From Phaseolus vulgaris (taxonomy: Eukaryota > Streptophyta > Magnoliopsida > Fabales > Fabaceae), in contig NC_023754.2 of assembly GCF_000499845.2 (NCBI RefSeq), forward strand, positions 23,284,611 to 23,348,610: 64,000 bases of DNA, given 5' to 3'. Of the stretch, positions 35,601 through 48,672 are shown in pieces (position 1 is the stretch's first letter; the number at the start of each line of letters is the position of its first letter). The position numbers and the translations under genes were made by a program. Under the pieces are notes generated by a model. That model was given only the letters and a program-made list of their open reading frames with translations. It searched no databases and was not told the origin of the DNA.

Positions 35601-38600
35601 TCATTAACTCTATATAAAACGCACTGAAATATTGTGTACTCAGTTTCAATATCTCTTGCATCTATTTTTCTCTTTAAAAACATCATATTAGAGCTGTACC
35701 AATTAGTCTCCTCTTCCATAGTGTCTCTTCTTTTCAATTTGACTATCATTTTTCGGCTATGTCCTAATTTGGTTTACACTGGAAAAATCCATGGCAAATG
35801 TTGTTCACCAAGATTGACTTTCCCAATAGGTAATGTTTCCCAGCACTGACTTTTCTAGCGACACACCTTGTGCTTGCCTCCTTTCAGGGTTGTACCCTTT
35901 TGTTGTTGATCATGGCTTCCTCTAGTACTACACCTCGGTCCATTGATAATCCCCGGACAACTTTTTTTTTGCTACATACAAAGATTTCCTCTACTGGTAT
36001 CAGCATCGCTAGACTGATGGTTCTTCTACTTTGGTGTTTGTTATATCATTACAGTGACTTCTATTGCCATCCACAAGCATTGAATCTTTTGCCACAAATA
36101 AACCATATAGGGGTGGTCACTTCTATTCCTGCAGATAGATGATTATTCTGATGGTGAATTGTGTTGTTTATGGCTCATAATAGCCTAGCTCTCTGTCCCA
36201 GATGTTGTTGTCAGACTTATTTTCACGTTTAATGTTTTGGTTCTCCAATTATATTGGTTTCAAGCTTCCAAAGGAGGTTGGGAAAGTCCACCTTGCTTTG
36301 CTTGCCGAGAAATTTCTCAGTTTGTTGATTATTCTAGCTATTTGGCTTAGCTATCTTTGTAGCGTTTCTCTCTGGCTTCTCCAGCATCCCTGAGTTACCT
36401 TTCCAACAATTGTTTTTAGTGGAACACAGTTTTTATGTTTTCTAACTATTTTTATTTATGGAGAAATGATTTGTTTTTCTTGCAATAAGTTGAAAGCTTA
36501 GTAAGATTTAGCCTGAGCAGGATGTGTTAGAAAATCTAGGGAATATTTGAGGATATCTTTTCTACATCTAAAAATATTTTGGAGTATCCTTGATGACATG
36601 CTAGGATTTATTTTTATTTTCTATTCTATGATATAATTCCTTATTTAATTAGGATCTTTAAAATTTTAGGCATATTATATGATGTAAATAGGAATTTCAT
36701 CTCCTATATTTGTTTGTATTTATTGCATTATTCTATACTAAATGGGCACCAATGTGTAGTCAAGACACCGTTTCAACATCTATTTTTCTCTCATTTGAAA
36801 ACCACAACGTTAAAAAGAACAAAGATGTTTCTGTTTATCATTTAAGTGATTATAAAATCATAACATTATTTTGTGGCCTCTTTTATACGACCTAAATGAG
36901 AATTACACGTCACCAATCATTTTCTATCTTTATTAGTGAAACATTAAGTGAGTTATACAAGCCAATGCAAGACTCACTAATCACACGTTGTGTTGAGATC
37001 ATGGACTTGGATAAAACCAACACAACTAACAGCACTGCAGTATCTACTATGAAAAGCATTTGGTCTAAGGTTTACCCAAAACCTCGGAGATGTTGGCTGC
37101 CGACCGGTTGCTTGGTAAGAGTTTCTTAAATCTTCCCTAAGTCTCTCACATATAAATTGATTATTGCATTTACTACCGTCTCACTTTCCCAGAAATTACT
37201 TGACGTTCTCCATGAGGTGTTACCAAAGATGTCTTTGATTGCTTCTGATTTTAGCTACCTGCCAGATGTGAAGTTACCTGGTGAAAGAGCTCCCTTGGTT
37301 TCAACTAAAGTATATTCTTGTTATACTTTTAACAAAACTGCTGTTGTCTGTTTTTGCATCTTGTAGACTTTAGAGAGAAGTTTAATTAACTGATTTTTCC
37401 TTATGAATGGCAGAAAGATGGGAGCAGCACAGATTATGACAATTATATGGAGGCCAAGGTTCACTTTACCTCTAGCTTCTTTCATTTTCAACTTTTTCGT
37501 TATTCTCACGTGTTCACTTCATCTGGTGTCTTACATTATAAGTGGATACTGTATTTGTTGCTTGAGACAATCTTGCTTAAATTTAGTAGTATGTTTTAAG
37601 TATTATTTCTTAAATTATGCCGAAGCACTTATGATTTGCTAAAGGTAATGGCTACAAAAGCAGTTGAACATGGCAATTTGAACGTACTCGAAGTTTCACA
37701 TTTTATAATTTTATTCAATAAATTCGTATGGCATGATAACATGTGTTTTACGGACTGTAAGGCCTAGGAAGTAGGAATTTCCTTTTTTAAGAATGTTACT
37801 TGTTAAAAGATGTTAAGAGACAAATGTACATCCGAGGGAGGATAAGAAATTATACAAGTGCGAGCCAAAGCGGCGTAGAAGAACCAATAAGCTGCTTTAT
37901 CCAATTATTTATTTATCACTGATAGAAACTCCCTTCAAACAGGGTAGGAACTGCTTTTATGCATTGTCGCCCTACTCTAGAGAAATCCATTTTCTTAGTT
38001 ACTAGTGATCAGGAACGATCTAAGTTACAAACGTATATTTCCTTAGAAGGAACGTAAAAGCTGATTGGGAGCATAAAGGCCTTGGTGGTGTAATAATATG
38101 AAGAACCTGAAGCATTGGGAGCATAAATGTCTTGGTACTAGTGTAATTTAAATTGGAATTCCTTAAGAATTTTCTTTAAATTGCAAGATGCACTGATGTT
38201 TTAAAAGTTATCCCGGGATTGATATTACTGGTCTGTCTCTTACTAATCACAAGTAATTGGGTATTTCATAGTAATTTCTGGATCGTTTTGTTGCTTCCAC
38301 TTGCAACATATAACTATTTAAGCTCAATCACCATTTCATTGGCGTACAGAACTATTTACGCATGCTGTCTTGTCATAGAACAATCTCTTCCTCCACTTCT
38401 AAAAATACATGGTTGTACTTAAGCATGTGTTTATCTTTTGCAGGGTGACGCTGATATCTTCTTTCCTACAGACTTTTGGTTCTTGGAGCGAATAGATCAT
38501 TATTGTTCTGGGCGGCTAAAACTTCATGGTGATCATACATCAAAAAAAGGAAAGAAAAGGAGAACAATTACGGTAAGGCAATACCAGATGTGTTTTTGCT

Positions 38601-38789
38601 TCAAATGGTTAGCAACTTAGTGTTCTCTAGCTCAATGATTTATATTTGATGTAGCTGGAAACATCATCTTTCATGGAGGAGTTTGGTTTACCCACAAAAA
38701 CGAGAACCAAGGATGGATACAACCCACTCTTGGATGATTTCAAGAATACCAAATTTTATCTCAGTGTCCCTACACACAATACTAAGTAG
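29676..38789 (+). CDS. NDUFAF7: Mitochondrial NDUFAF7/MidA-type arginine methyltransferase
   Basis: I assembled fourteen exons with GT-AG borders and unbroken phase: 29676-29724, 29808-29869, 29950-30061, 30474-30556, 31349-31414, 31739-31839, 32679-32797, 33997-34037, 34963-35051, 36937-37114, 37193-37309, 37414-37458, 38444-38572 and 38655-38789. They give 441 residues, the family length. The family (DUF185, Methyltransf_28) is SAM-dependent; in animals it methylates the complex I subunit NDUFS2 during assembly. The SAM-binding motif IYEIGGGSGT is at residues 125-134. VRDFIHSALYHPLHGYFS, FTPVELFKPWYAHAIAEA and WVIMLEVLDNLPHDL are family hallmarks. The N-terminus (MFSRTRTF) is basic and suits a mitochondrial presequence. 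Least certain is the exon 7/8 junction. Intron 9 (35052-36936) contains nested retroelements. The gene appears functional despite the MULE just upstream. Confidence 0.88.
35121..36806 (+). mobile_element. Small LTR retroelement in intron 9
   Basis: Two diverged direct repeats both begin TGTTAGAAAATCT (35121 and 36525) and share downstream blocks such as AATAGGAAT and CATCTATTTTTCTCT. The left copy ends at about 35685 in CATCA, followed by TATTAGAGCTG, which resembles a tRNA-Met primer-binding site. The right copy runs to about 36806. The internal part (35686-36524) has no gag or pol that I can identify, so this is a non-autonomous or heavily decayed element. It lies in the sense direction within the host gene. 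The left LTR is itself interrupted by the TRIM at 35227-35516. Confidence 0.65.
35227..35516 (+). mobile_element. TRIM-like element nested in an LTR
   Basis: A miniature LTR element. Its left LTR survives as only about 41 bases (35227-35267, TTTTATGGGGTTGAGTTAGG and on). The primer-binding site TGGTATCAGAGCC (35268-35280) follows, then an internal segment of about 100 bases, a polypurine stretch GTGAGGGGGG, and a complete right LTR at about 35396-35516 beginning TGTTGGAGATCCCACATCG. The left remnant repeats exactly at the end of the right LTR. Removing the element makes the flanking LTR collinear with its partner at 36525. Confidence 0.8.
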
Positions 38790-40927
38790 CTAATAGTCAT
38801 GCTCAATGCAAGTACTTTCATTCACAAGGGCGTGCCACGGACGTGTATACCATTTGAGCATAAATGAGTTCCAAAGGGTGTCTGTGGTCATACATAATCG
38901 ATGGGCATTTTTTCCTTGGACATGTGGCCCTTCTCTCTGAGACCCCACAAATTGTTTGATTTAATTGTAATACACATTTTTACATAGGTTTTAGAACATG
39001 ACTTTTATAGATCACTATAATCTTTGTAATGTCGTATTTGGCAGTACTTTGATTTGTACACTGCAAGATCCTACCCACAAGGTATATACCTCAACCTTTA
39101 AGTGATACCTCATCTTCCAGAATTTGAAGTTGAAAGATTAAAAAGATATTGATTATAAAGATATTGCAAATGAGATTAAAAATGATGATGAAATTTAAGT
39201 GTTTGGGAGGCATAAATGATTCAATATTTTAATAAGCAAAAAGGTTATTATTAATACTTTGTAGCCAAAAAACTTATATATAAGTCGCAAGTGTTAAAAT
39301 AGTTGTTGGAGGTTTTTTTTAAAAATTTAATCGTTTATAATTGGTTCTAGATATTAAGTGCATGATTCTACTTTCATATGAAACAAGTTAAAAAGTAAGA
39401 CTCGGAGTAATAATTAAAATTTTGTTTTGACTAAACCAGGTTTTAAAATCATTAGTGTAGTTTTCATAGTTTCACAAGCGACCTCCTTGGCTACCATTAT
39501 TACGCTTTTGGTAGTTAAACATTCTTACATGTGTCTAATATTAATGGTTTTAACTTCACACCTGGTTAAACAATTTAAGAAAATCCATCGTAGAATTGGG
39601 GTATAATCTCCAAGATTAATGTATTGCTCTCTGAAGTTTAACAATATTTGATAAAAGTTGGTCGTCGTGAGATGAAAAGAAAATTAAATTTATTACGAAA
39701 AAATAATCCTAGCTACAATATTTTCCAGTTTTTTTATATCTAACATAATGATCTATAAATAGGATTCGACAACTATTTTCAGGTTAATTCATAGTTAGAG
39801 ATGGAAGGTAATCTATTCCTAATTTTTTTTAATTTCAGAGTGACACTAGGCTTTTCACTTATCTCAACAGAATGAAATTTTTGTTCAATCTGTATCTCAC
39901 TTGGAATAATGGGTATACGCAAAAAGAAAAATAAAAATTTAATGTTAAAATAGATGGATATTTCCTTTTCTCCAACATGAAATATAAAAAAAAGAAATCT
40001 GATTACATAAATATCAAATTACAATGTCAAATAATTATAATAAAAAATAATAATAATAATAATAATAAAATATGTGTCCTATAAATAAGTTACTAAATTA
40101 AGAATCAAAATTAGTATAAGTTTATTAGATTATTTAATAAACTAAAAAAATATTTTAGTAACTTAAAACACAACAGGTATAAAAATAAGATAAATATTAG
40201 AATAAATATAAAGAAAAGAATGAAATAAATATGTATATACTCGTACTGATATTCATCCTCATATCTAATTTAAAATTTGGATATTAATCGTATTCATATT
40301 ATATTTAATTTAGAGATTCCTCCTTAAAATTAAGAAGCATTTGGATAATAGTAATGGAAACGGATTCAATTTGAAGAAAAAAAAAGGCAAATCTACAGCT
40401 AATAATAATATATTTGTCATTATTCCAATTTGAAACTTTTTTTAGGTAATTTATGGCTAATATGGGAAAGCAAACAATTTGAAGTTGTGACTCCAAACGG
40501 GCAGCGAGACTAGGCACATTGAGAAGGTTGCAGGGTCAGTGAGACTTATTAATAAATCACTTTTATTTGAAATTTTGACATTTATAAGTGCAAATTAGGT
40601 TTGCCAGCGAAAATACATATATAAAAATTGTAGAAATAACAACAGAGCTTATAAATGCATGTTTGTGCAATTACAAAGGCCATATTACAAACTACACTAT
40701 AAACACATGTCTACCTACATTCAGCTTAAGCATTTTATAAAGCATTCCTACTATCACCATTTGAAAAGGAGAAGAAGAAGATGAACAAGCACCGATGAGT
40801 TTCTCACAAGTTGAACAGCTGAAAACGAGTCATATTCAACAATTAATTACACTGTCTTTGGTTATGTTAAATATGTCTAACCAAAATGATATATATTAAC
40901 AAAATCAAGAAAACTCACCAATCATTT
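38790..40927. other. Intergenic, 3' flanks of convergent genes
   Basis: The stretch lies between the 3' ends of the methyltransferase (+) and the receptor kinase (-). It is AT-rich, with a (TAA)n microsatellite at about 40046-40068. No gene or known repeat is recognised. Confidence 0.6.
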
Positions 40928-43565
40928 TCAATGTACCTTCGAGTCCCATGATTTTGACGTAGAATATCCATCCCAAGGATGATAATCTTCAACTCGAGCA
41001 AGCTCAAATTCGTCTTCGTTTTTCTCTGCGTTACACTTCCTAACCAATCTATGAATCTCTTCTAATTCAAATGTGATCTCTTTCATAGTTGGACGTTTCT
41101 TTCCATTCAACTCTAAGCATCTATTGGCAAGATTAGCAACGGCAATGATTTCTCTTTTCTCTGCTTCTTTCACAATTCTCTTGTCAACAATGTCAAGCAG
41201 ATTGTCCTCCTCCACACACTCAACAAAATATGAAGCTAAACTCTTGAACTCTCCAGATCTTACTGATGATATTGGCTTCTGGCCTGTTAAAAGTTCAGCA
41301 AGAACTACTCCAAAACTGTACACATCACTTTTCTCTGTAAATTGACTAGTGTGAAAATACTCAGGATCCAAATAACCAAAGGTGCCTTGAACAACTGTTG
41401 TAAGATGAGTAGCTTCAATAGAAATTACTCGGGATGTTCCAAAATCTGCAATTTTTGCCCTATATTTTTCATCTAACAGTATATTAGTGGATTTGATATC
41501 TCTATGATAAATGGGTTTAGATGCAACTGAGTGCAGGTAAAACATGGCTCCTGCAATCTCAGTGGCAATTCTCAAACACATATCCCAGGTCATTGGTAAT
41601 AACTCCTTGTTTTGGTCATGCAAATATTCAAAGAGATTACCATTAGGTATGAATTCATAAACAAGTAGGGGAATTTCTGTCTCCAAACAACATCCTAACA
41701 ACCTCACCACATTTCTATTGTTAATTTGTGAAAGAATGACAAACTCATTGATGAATTCTTCAACATTTCCTTCCACCTTAAACTTTTTCACTGCAACAAT
41801 TGTACCATCTACCAGCATTCCTTTGTAAACAGTACCTTGCCCTCCTTTTCCAACAACTCTATTCATGTTAAAGTGGTCAGTGGCTTTCTCTAAATCATCT
41901 AAGCTAAAGAGAATAGCTTTGTCTAGATTAGCTTCATTGGATGATATTCTTTGTTGCAACAACAAACCACCATTCTTTTTGAAGAACTTCTGTTTCCCTT
42001 TCTCTATCACTCTCTTCCTTACATCCTTATACAACAACCATAGACCAAGGAGGAAAATGATAGATCCCACACTTGACGAAACTCCTACACAATTTGTCAC
42101 AATAAATTCATCATGGATTGTAATTTTTCCATTACAAAAGTTGTTGTGCATGCATCTATAGTTCTAACAAAACGAAATTTCACAGAGATGTAGTTAACCA
42201 TCTGGAAAAATACAAAAAACTAGATAATTATTTTTCATAAATACTTATAATGGATTTCTATCACAAAATAAAATTACCTATATGAGTTAATTTGTAGAAA
42301 CTTTTTTCTAGTTTTCTTCTGCTACAATTAGAAAAAATTATTAGTCTAAATCTATTTTTATATATCTAGTCTTGATAAGTGCCTTTATAAATTTAATACG
42401 TACCTACTATAGCCCACTTCTTGGTTTGACTGTTATTGTAACCTGGTAAGGCTGAAACATCAGAAACGAAGTTAGATTAGGTTTTAACTTACATGTATAT
42501 ATTAACTTTCACTTAAAAGGGTATGATCAGACTGCATGGAATTAATTAATTTGATACCAGAAGTTATACTGTATTTAGATTTTAGAAAATATGTGCAATG
42601 TTAAATGCAAATCAATTCTATCCAAAACAATAGTATATAAATTATTTTATATAACACTACCACTGTAGAACAATGTAAAGTTACTGCATAGAGATCATAC
42701 CAGTGCAGCCTCCTGCAAGGTAGGGATTGCCATAGAAGCCTTCTAAGCAGTCGCATCTCCAACCTGTGGTTTGCGAAGATGTAAAATTAGAGCGATTACA
42801 AGTGACATAATCTGATTCTGAAAGGAGTTGAAGGGTAGAATTGTGGAGTGTGTTGTCCAAAATCTTCCACTCAAGAATTGCAGGAACATGATCCATATTG
42901 TTAAAATCAGACGTAACTTGCCCATGTACAATGAGCGCATAACTACACGGTTCACTCACAGTATTATTGTTTTGGGTGTTAAAATCTTGAAGTGTTGCGT
43001 TATATTCTAAAAGATACTTGGGCAGTGAAGTCTCGCAGCAGTACCTGCCACTGCAACTACCTTCTCTTACCAAGTTGAAGTTATCGTTGACTTCTTCACT
43101 GTCATCACAAATAGAAACACAACAAGCAACATTGGACCCATTGGACTGCAAAAAAGCAAGGTTGTTGCAACCAATGGCCATAAATTTGTTGGCATCCTGG
43201 GAATACACGAAAGGGCTTCCTCTCAGGTTTATTACCTCTGGCTTCGCTCTTCTGCTTGGGCAGTTCCAATGGAAAATTGGATTCATTATATAAACTTCAT
43301 GCATGCCAAGGACTCTCACCTCCAGATTTAAAGACTTTAGGTAGGGTTTTTGACCCTCAGAAGTTTCTCTGCATTCGATTTCAAACCACTTGTCTACGTA
43401 GCATTTCGGATCTTTCATTCCAAAGGGGTAATAGATCTCAACACCTCCACATATGGAACTACACCCAGGTTTTGCTATAATAAGCTCATGTGCAGAATAT
43501 GCCAGAGGATATATAGGCAATGTTATCAACATGATGATGACGAGAAATGGTAGTTGCAGAATCAT
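40928..43565 (-). CDS. Wall-associated-kinase-like receptor kinase
   Basis: Three exons on the - strand: 43565-42701, 42451-42408 and 42163-40928, giving 714 residues. A signal peptide (about 1-24) is followed by a galacturonan-binding WAK ectodomain ([16 protein letters not shown]; many cysteines), a partial EGF-like segment ([14 protein letters not shown]), a transmembrane segment (about 323-347) and a cytoplasmic Ser/Thr kinase. In the kinase the glycine loop is GKGGQG (408-413), the ATP lysine is Lys429 in VAVKKF, the catalytic loop is HRDIKSTN (523-530) and DFG is at 543-545; it is an RD kinase with all key residues. WAK family members bind pectin fragments at the plasma membrane and signal to growth or defence. 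The 44-base middle exon and the exon 3 acceptor (TTAG before AAC) were set by frame: see the finding on competing donors. No complete calcium-binding EGF repeat is visible, so 'WAK-like' is safer than WAK. Confidence 0.88.
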
Positions 43566-44180
43566 TGTGGCTAAAACAGTAATCCCAATATCTATACCAG
43601 ATTATTAGAAGAAGCATATATTTATGCATAACTTAAGATAACTGCTTAATGAATTTCTAAGTATATGTTATTGATCTTCTGGAAGTCAAACTTTGACATG
43701 CAGTAATACTGGAATTTAAAATTTGGTTTGAACAATTCTCCATTGCCTGCAGTAGTGAGCTATGAAGAGATGATGGCTTGATTGAGATGGATGGGATAAA
43801 GAAATTTCCTCATCATCTTCACTCTCCAAATAATCAAAAGGTCATGTTAAGATATCAATATATATAATAACTAGTCTTGTTTTGATTAATATATTATCAA
43901 ATATCTATTGTTTGAACAGTACTAATTTATTAGCCTGATTGATTAAGGAAAGATACAAATAATGGTGAACTTGTAATTGTTGGTATAATTGCATACACTT
44001 TCTACAGAGATATACTCAACCTACGTATTCATACACTATTTCTCCTTTCACCATTTGAATTTGAATAATTTAATTCCTGATCTCCATCTAAAAACTGATA
44101 ATTTTCTAATCATTATTGATGAATTGATCAACTATAGAAATATTCATTGACTTATAAGATAAATGCTTCCGCTTTCAGAG

Positions 44181-44214
<34 letters not shown>

Positions 44215-44465
44215 TTTAAATTAATTAGTAACAATGTTATAGAAGCATGAAACATGCTTCTATAATATTGCTATTAAATAATTTAATTTTATGGTAAATA
44301 TATATTAATGTATAATGGTTCCTTTACATTGATTTATAATTTTACAAGATAAATAACATGATTTCATTATATTGATTTTTTTTTTTTGTAAATATATATT
44401 ATTTAAAACTTTTATTTTGATTTCTACGATTGTTTTACACATTAATCCATCAACTGATACGTTAT

Positions 44466-44505
<40 letters not shown>

Positions 44506-45239
44506 TTCTTCTCTGCACATTTGTATTCTATATAATTCGGGATGTCTTTTTTTAAAATTTGTAATTAATTTTCGAATTACATAATCTATAAAATTTTTTT
44601 ATGAATGATTAATTTTTAGATTACATAATTAAAAAGTTTTTTTTAATTTTTGAATTGTATAATCTATTTTTTTAAATATATGTTCGAATTACATAATCTG
44701 AAAACAAGTGGCACAAGAAATTAAAAATGTATTTCCGCGTTTTGTATTGGGTGGCAGAGCAGGAAGAAAGAGTCATACTATGTACTCTAAATACCAACAA
44801 TTGTGCAAATACCAAGAATTGTGCTTTGTTTTGCAGAGAACTGCAGAGCCTCTGGTCAGGTCCAGTTATTGTAGTGGGCCTGTTGTATGTTATGGACCAC
44901 TTACCTCCATAACAATCATATGGTTTTTTCTTCCTGCACCCCATAATTATTAAAATAACAAGTTTACCCTTCATAAAAGTGGCTTCTGGATTATCTGAAG
45001 TGGAAATAACTGGAACAAATTTTTTTGGAATTTTTATAACAAGTTTTGAAATAAACTTTTCATAACACGTGAAATGTATTTTTGAATAAGCTTTCTGAAT
45101 AGAATTTTCAAAATAAACTTCTTAGAACAAGTTTTTCAAAACACATAAAATAAGTTCATGAACAAACTTTGAAGAACAAAATTTGTGGAGACAAACATTT
45201 CAGAACTGTTCCTACTAGGGAGATGGGACCTAAAGAACT
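43566..45239. other. Promoter side of the kinase gene, AT-rich
   Basis: This is the upstream region of the receptor kinase. Two (TA)n microsatellites lie at about 44182-44212 and 44470-44497. No gene is recognised: the small frames at 44672-44974 lack any family resemblance. Confidence 0.6.
44182..44497. repeat. Two (TA)n microsatellites
   Basis: Uninterrupted TA runs of about 30 and 28 bases lie at 44182-44212 and 44470-44497. They are separated by low-complexity AT sequence and are likely to vary in length between individuals. Confidence 0.9.
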
Positions 45240-45720
45240 ATTGAAGTCTTCGTCTTCTTCTTTCGGTCGGACAGGTTGTTAGGTGCTTGAGATCCTTCTC
45301 GTCTTCGTGCTTCTCCTTCGGCTCTCAGTCTCGGATGAACACCGGATGGGGTACATGCGGAAGGCACTCCGACGCTCAAGTCAGTAAAACGGGTGATCGG
45401 TATTCGGGTAGGTGCACAGTAATAAATGACATATCTTTCTCCTTGAAATGTGTGCTATTTATATTATTTTAATGAGCTTACCTCATTGGGCCTGATTAGT
45501 GGAATGGATCACACTTAGGGTTGCATTACCTAATCCTTAATGATGGCTTAGCTTCACTAACCTTGGTTTGAGCATTAATGTTTATACGTGTCAGTCGGTC
45601 TGACCATGCGTGGTGTGTCGGTCGGTCAGCCGGGGAGAGAGACACGTTAGCATGTGTCTTGATCATCTTGGATAGAGAGGCTGAGACACGTCAAGATGTC
45701 GACCATACTGGTATAAGAAA
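45240..45720. repeat. Unclassified transposon-like GC-richer island
   Basis: The base composition rises sharply here. Words such as TCGGTCGGTCAG, GGCACTCCGACGCTCAAGTC and ACACGTCAAGATGTCGACC look like LTR or DNA-transposon remnants. GACGCTCAAGTCA also occurs at about 50435 in a second island. No ends or coding domains were identified. Confidence 0.35.
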
Positions 45721-48208
45721 GTAAATGATAATTTCCAAATTGAATTTTCTAGATCAACTCTCTCTCTTATTCTTCTTTCCTCTCCAAGAGTGCAACGCAC
45801 GATTTAAAATGAAAGTGTAGGTGGCGGATACAATGGTAGAAGTGGCATGGTGCACAAGAAAGGGTATTTTAGTCGTTTTCCCTTAGTATGTGACAGTAAT
45901 TATAGGGATGCAAGAAATAAAGATGCTTATTAGATGAGATTTTATACATGATAGAGAACAGAATTGATATTTATGAAATTTTGTTTATTAATTAGGAATA
46001 GTTTTAAGAGATAGCTAACTAGTGACATCCTTAACGCATAAATGTTGGTAGGGAGAATTTTAGAGTAGATTCCCAAAATGCAGATGTGAGGTTATGTTAG
46101 AAAAAGATTTATAAAAGAGTAAATGACAGAAAAGCAAACACAAAGCTGAGTGAATAAAGAATATGCGAGGAAGATCCTTTCCTCCACTTTCCCTATCACC
46201 TACAAAACCCACTAACATCTTTACCTCACTTCACCACTTTTTTTGCTCTCATCACCAACCTACCATTGTGCCACTACCTCTTCTCTTCCACTCCAGTTCA
46301 ATATGAATTCCAACTTCAGATCATGCCACAGAATTTGCAACCATCAACTTGGATGCCATCTAGGAAACAAAAAGAACAAGGATGCTCTTCATGTTAATTA
46401 GTTCTACTAGTTAGGCCACAAGCCTTCAACTTGAAGGGCAACCAATGATCCTTTGGCAATGTTTACTATTATATCATACACACACACACTCACTCAGTGT
46501 AAGCAATCTTGGTAATTAGTTTACTGTTTTTGCTCTTATGTTGTTTATTTCTCTATAGATGTTTCTGAGTAACATGTTTCTATTTGGGTAGCCTGTGTCC
46601 TGATTCACTGTTAATGCTATGTTAAACTCTGCCATTGGTTTTCAAATCTTTTTTATTTCAAGTTCTTTTGTTTTTATAATTGCTTGTTTAGTTTGACTAT
46701 TCAGGTCAGCAAGATTTCTAACTTGTGGTTTATTTATTCATTCAATTTAACGCAAGAAGTATTTTGTAGCTTAAAATAGCAAAAATTGGCTAAATACTAT
46801 ATGGATTAAGTACTTAGTGTTCACACAAGTGTAAAAACGATCTATTCACTAAGAAATCTCGTATTCGTTTATTATCGTGTACGTAAACCCTTCTAGCCAC
46901 AATAATAACTACGGATGAAATTATCTTTTTAGTAGGAAAATAAAAGTTCAACATGTTTTTCGTCCATTTAACTTTAACATAAAATTGAATTTTGTTTTTA
47001 GTTTAAATTTTAGACCATTCAAATACTTGTAGTATAAAAATGATTAAAATAAATTTTATTATGTGAAATTGGTTCAATTTAAAGTTTCACTTCATCAATA
47101 CATTGAATATAGTTACAATGAACATCAGTCTTTAATTAAAATAATAATAAATTTTTAAAAAAATTAACAATCATTTTATTTGTATAATTATACATTTTAA
47201 TCATCTTTAAACTACAATTATCTGGATAGTCTAAAGTTTAAACTAAAAACAAAAATCAATTTCGTATTATAATATATAGACGAAAAATATATTTAACTTT
47301 TAAGTAATATATGAAATTAAATGGTAGGTAACTAATAAGTGTTGAAGCTAAAGGTATTGTAGATAGACTAATTTTATTTAACCTATTTAAATTAATTTAG
47401 TTATATTATTTTATAGTGAATAAAATAATTTTTTTCTTATTTAAAACCTATTTCCTAAATCAGAATTTTATAATTCTTATAACCTTTGAATTATTTTAAA
47501 ACCAATGTAAATTAATTTTATTAAAAACTTCATAATATAGAGAATTCTGAAAAGGATATATTTTGTTTATATGTTAATATGATATGGAAAGGCATAATAA
47601 ACCATGCGAATTAAGTAGTAGTTTTAATTAAAATCATTAATTTTTAATTTTATTTTTTATTATACTTTTTAATTTTAAATCAATTATGATAAATGGACTA
47701 TGTGTTTTGTCCTTACTTTTTTCTATTAATCCTATTAAAAAGTGGGTTTATATATCTCTAACTTAATTTTATAAAATTGGCTTGCAAGGTAAAGACTATA
47801 AACTTATACATAGATTATTTTTATGGATAATTGATATATGATATCCAACACAAAATGAAAACCTAATTAGTTGTCTATGTGGACGTAGGTTGCAGATTGA
47901 CAGCGACCGAACCACGTTAAATCATGTGTTGTTTATTTTCTGCAGTTGATTTGCGATTGTGTGTTGCTTTCGCGTGCGTTTTTCCATCAGCTTCCACTCA
48001 ACTACATCAACATTGACATTATTATTTTTTTTTGCTGGACTCACCATTGTCGATGTGTTGTTGGTTTAGGGTTTAGGGTTTATAAATGAGTCATTTATAG
48101 TCTTTCTGAAGGAGCAATGTACTTAAGAGACACTTCAATATAACACCTCAAATTGGAATCTTTAACCAAAATCAAAATGCACTTAAAATATGATTCTTCA
48201 AATTGGAA
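45721..48208. other. Intergenic, no gene recognised
   Basis: Mostly AT-rich. A CT-rich stretch at about 46170-46290 followed by a 32-codon frame near 46303 might be a transcript leader, but nothing identifies it. Two TTTAGGG units (48065-48078) form a short telomere-like repeat. Confidence 0.45.
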
Positions 48209-48475
48209 TCACAACAAGCTATAACTAAGACAACTTGCAAAATTGCATCCAAAATTTCTTTGAGTCTTAATATGTACATCCTCACCCCACCACAAAGCAA
48301 CTGTAGGCACAGGCGCAAGGAGAGAGTTCATCGGAATTGGAGCCGGTGGGAAGCTCATTGATGTCACAGTCGGAGTAGACGATGTCGGAGGCTTGGTCGC
48401 TGGAGTAGGAGCCACAACCGTGGGAGGAGATGTCGCTGACAATGCGGAGGTTACGGCTTTAGGGGATGTCACCAC
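48209..48475 (-). other. Proline/threonine-rich open frame, possible fragment
   Basis: An 88-codon open frame reads PPTVVAPTPATKPP and similar Pro/Thr/Ala/Ser-rich sequence, as in arabinogalactan or cell-wall proteins. It has no signal peptide and lies directly inside a MULE-like terminus at 48540-48672. It could be a captured fragment or a chance low-complexity frame. Confidence 0.3.
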
Positions 48476-48539
48476 TTAACACCTCACATCTTTCAATCTC
48501 ACTTCTCTGTGCCACATTAGAAGCACTTGATGTCATAAG

Positions 48540-48672
48540 GTGCGACTTAATGAAAATGACTAATTCTGATACATTTTAAAAAAACATAGGGATCAAATTG
48601 ATTATTTTAAAAATCATTGTACTAAATTGAATATTTACCATAAATATAGGGACGAACCAGGTAATTATACCT
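48540..48672 (-). repeat. MULE-like terminal repeat, single end
   Basis: The stretch is clearly related to the right TIR of the element at 25911-29447. Both contain ATACATTTTAAAAAA and AAATATAGGGACGAA, and this one ends in GGTAATTATACC where the other ends AATTAAACC. No matching opposite end was found in the window, so it is a remnant or its partner is too diverged. Confidence 0.55.

Noticed and set aside
35870..36393. Small + strand frames in intron 9
   Set aside because: They lie within the LTR retroelement interior and show no conserved domain; not host exons, since exons 9 and 10 join in phase without them.
46303..46402. 32-codon frame after a CT-rich leader-like stretch
   Set aside because: Too short and without any recognisable motif; could be chance.
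48061..48084. Interstitial telomere
   Set aside because: Only two full TTTAGGG units are present; such short matches are common in plant leaders and promoters.
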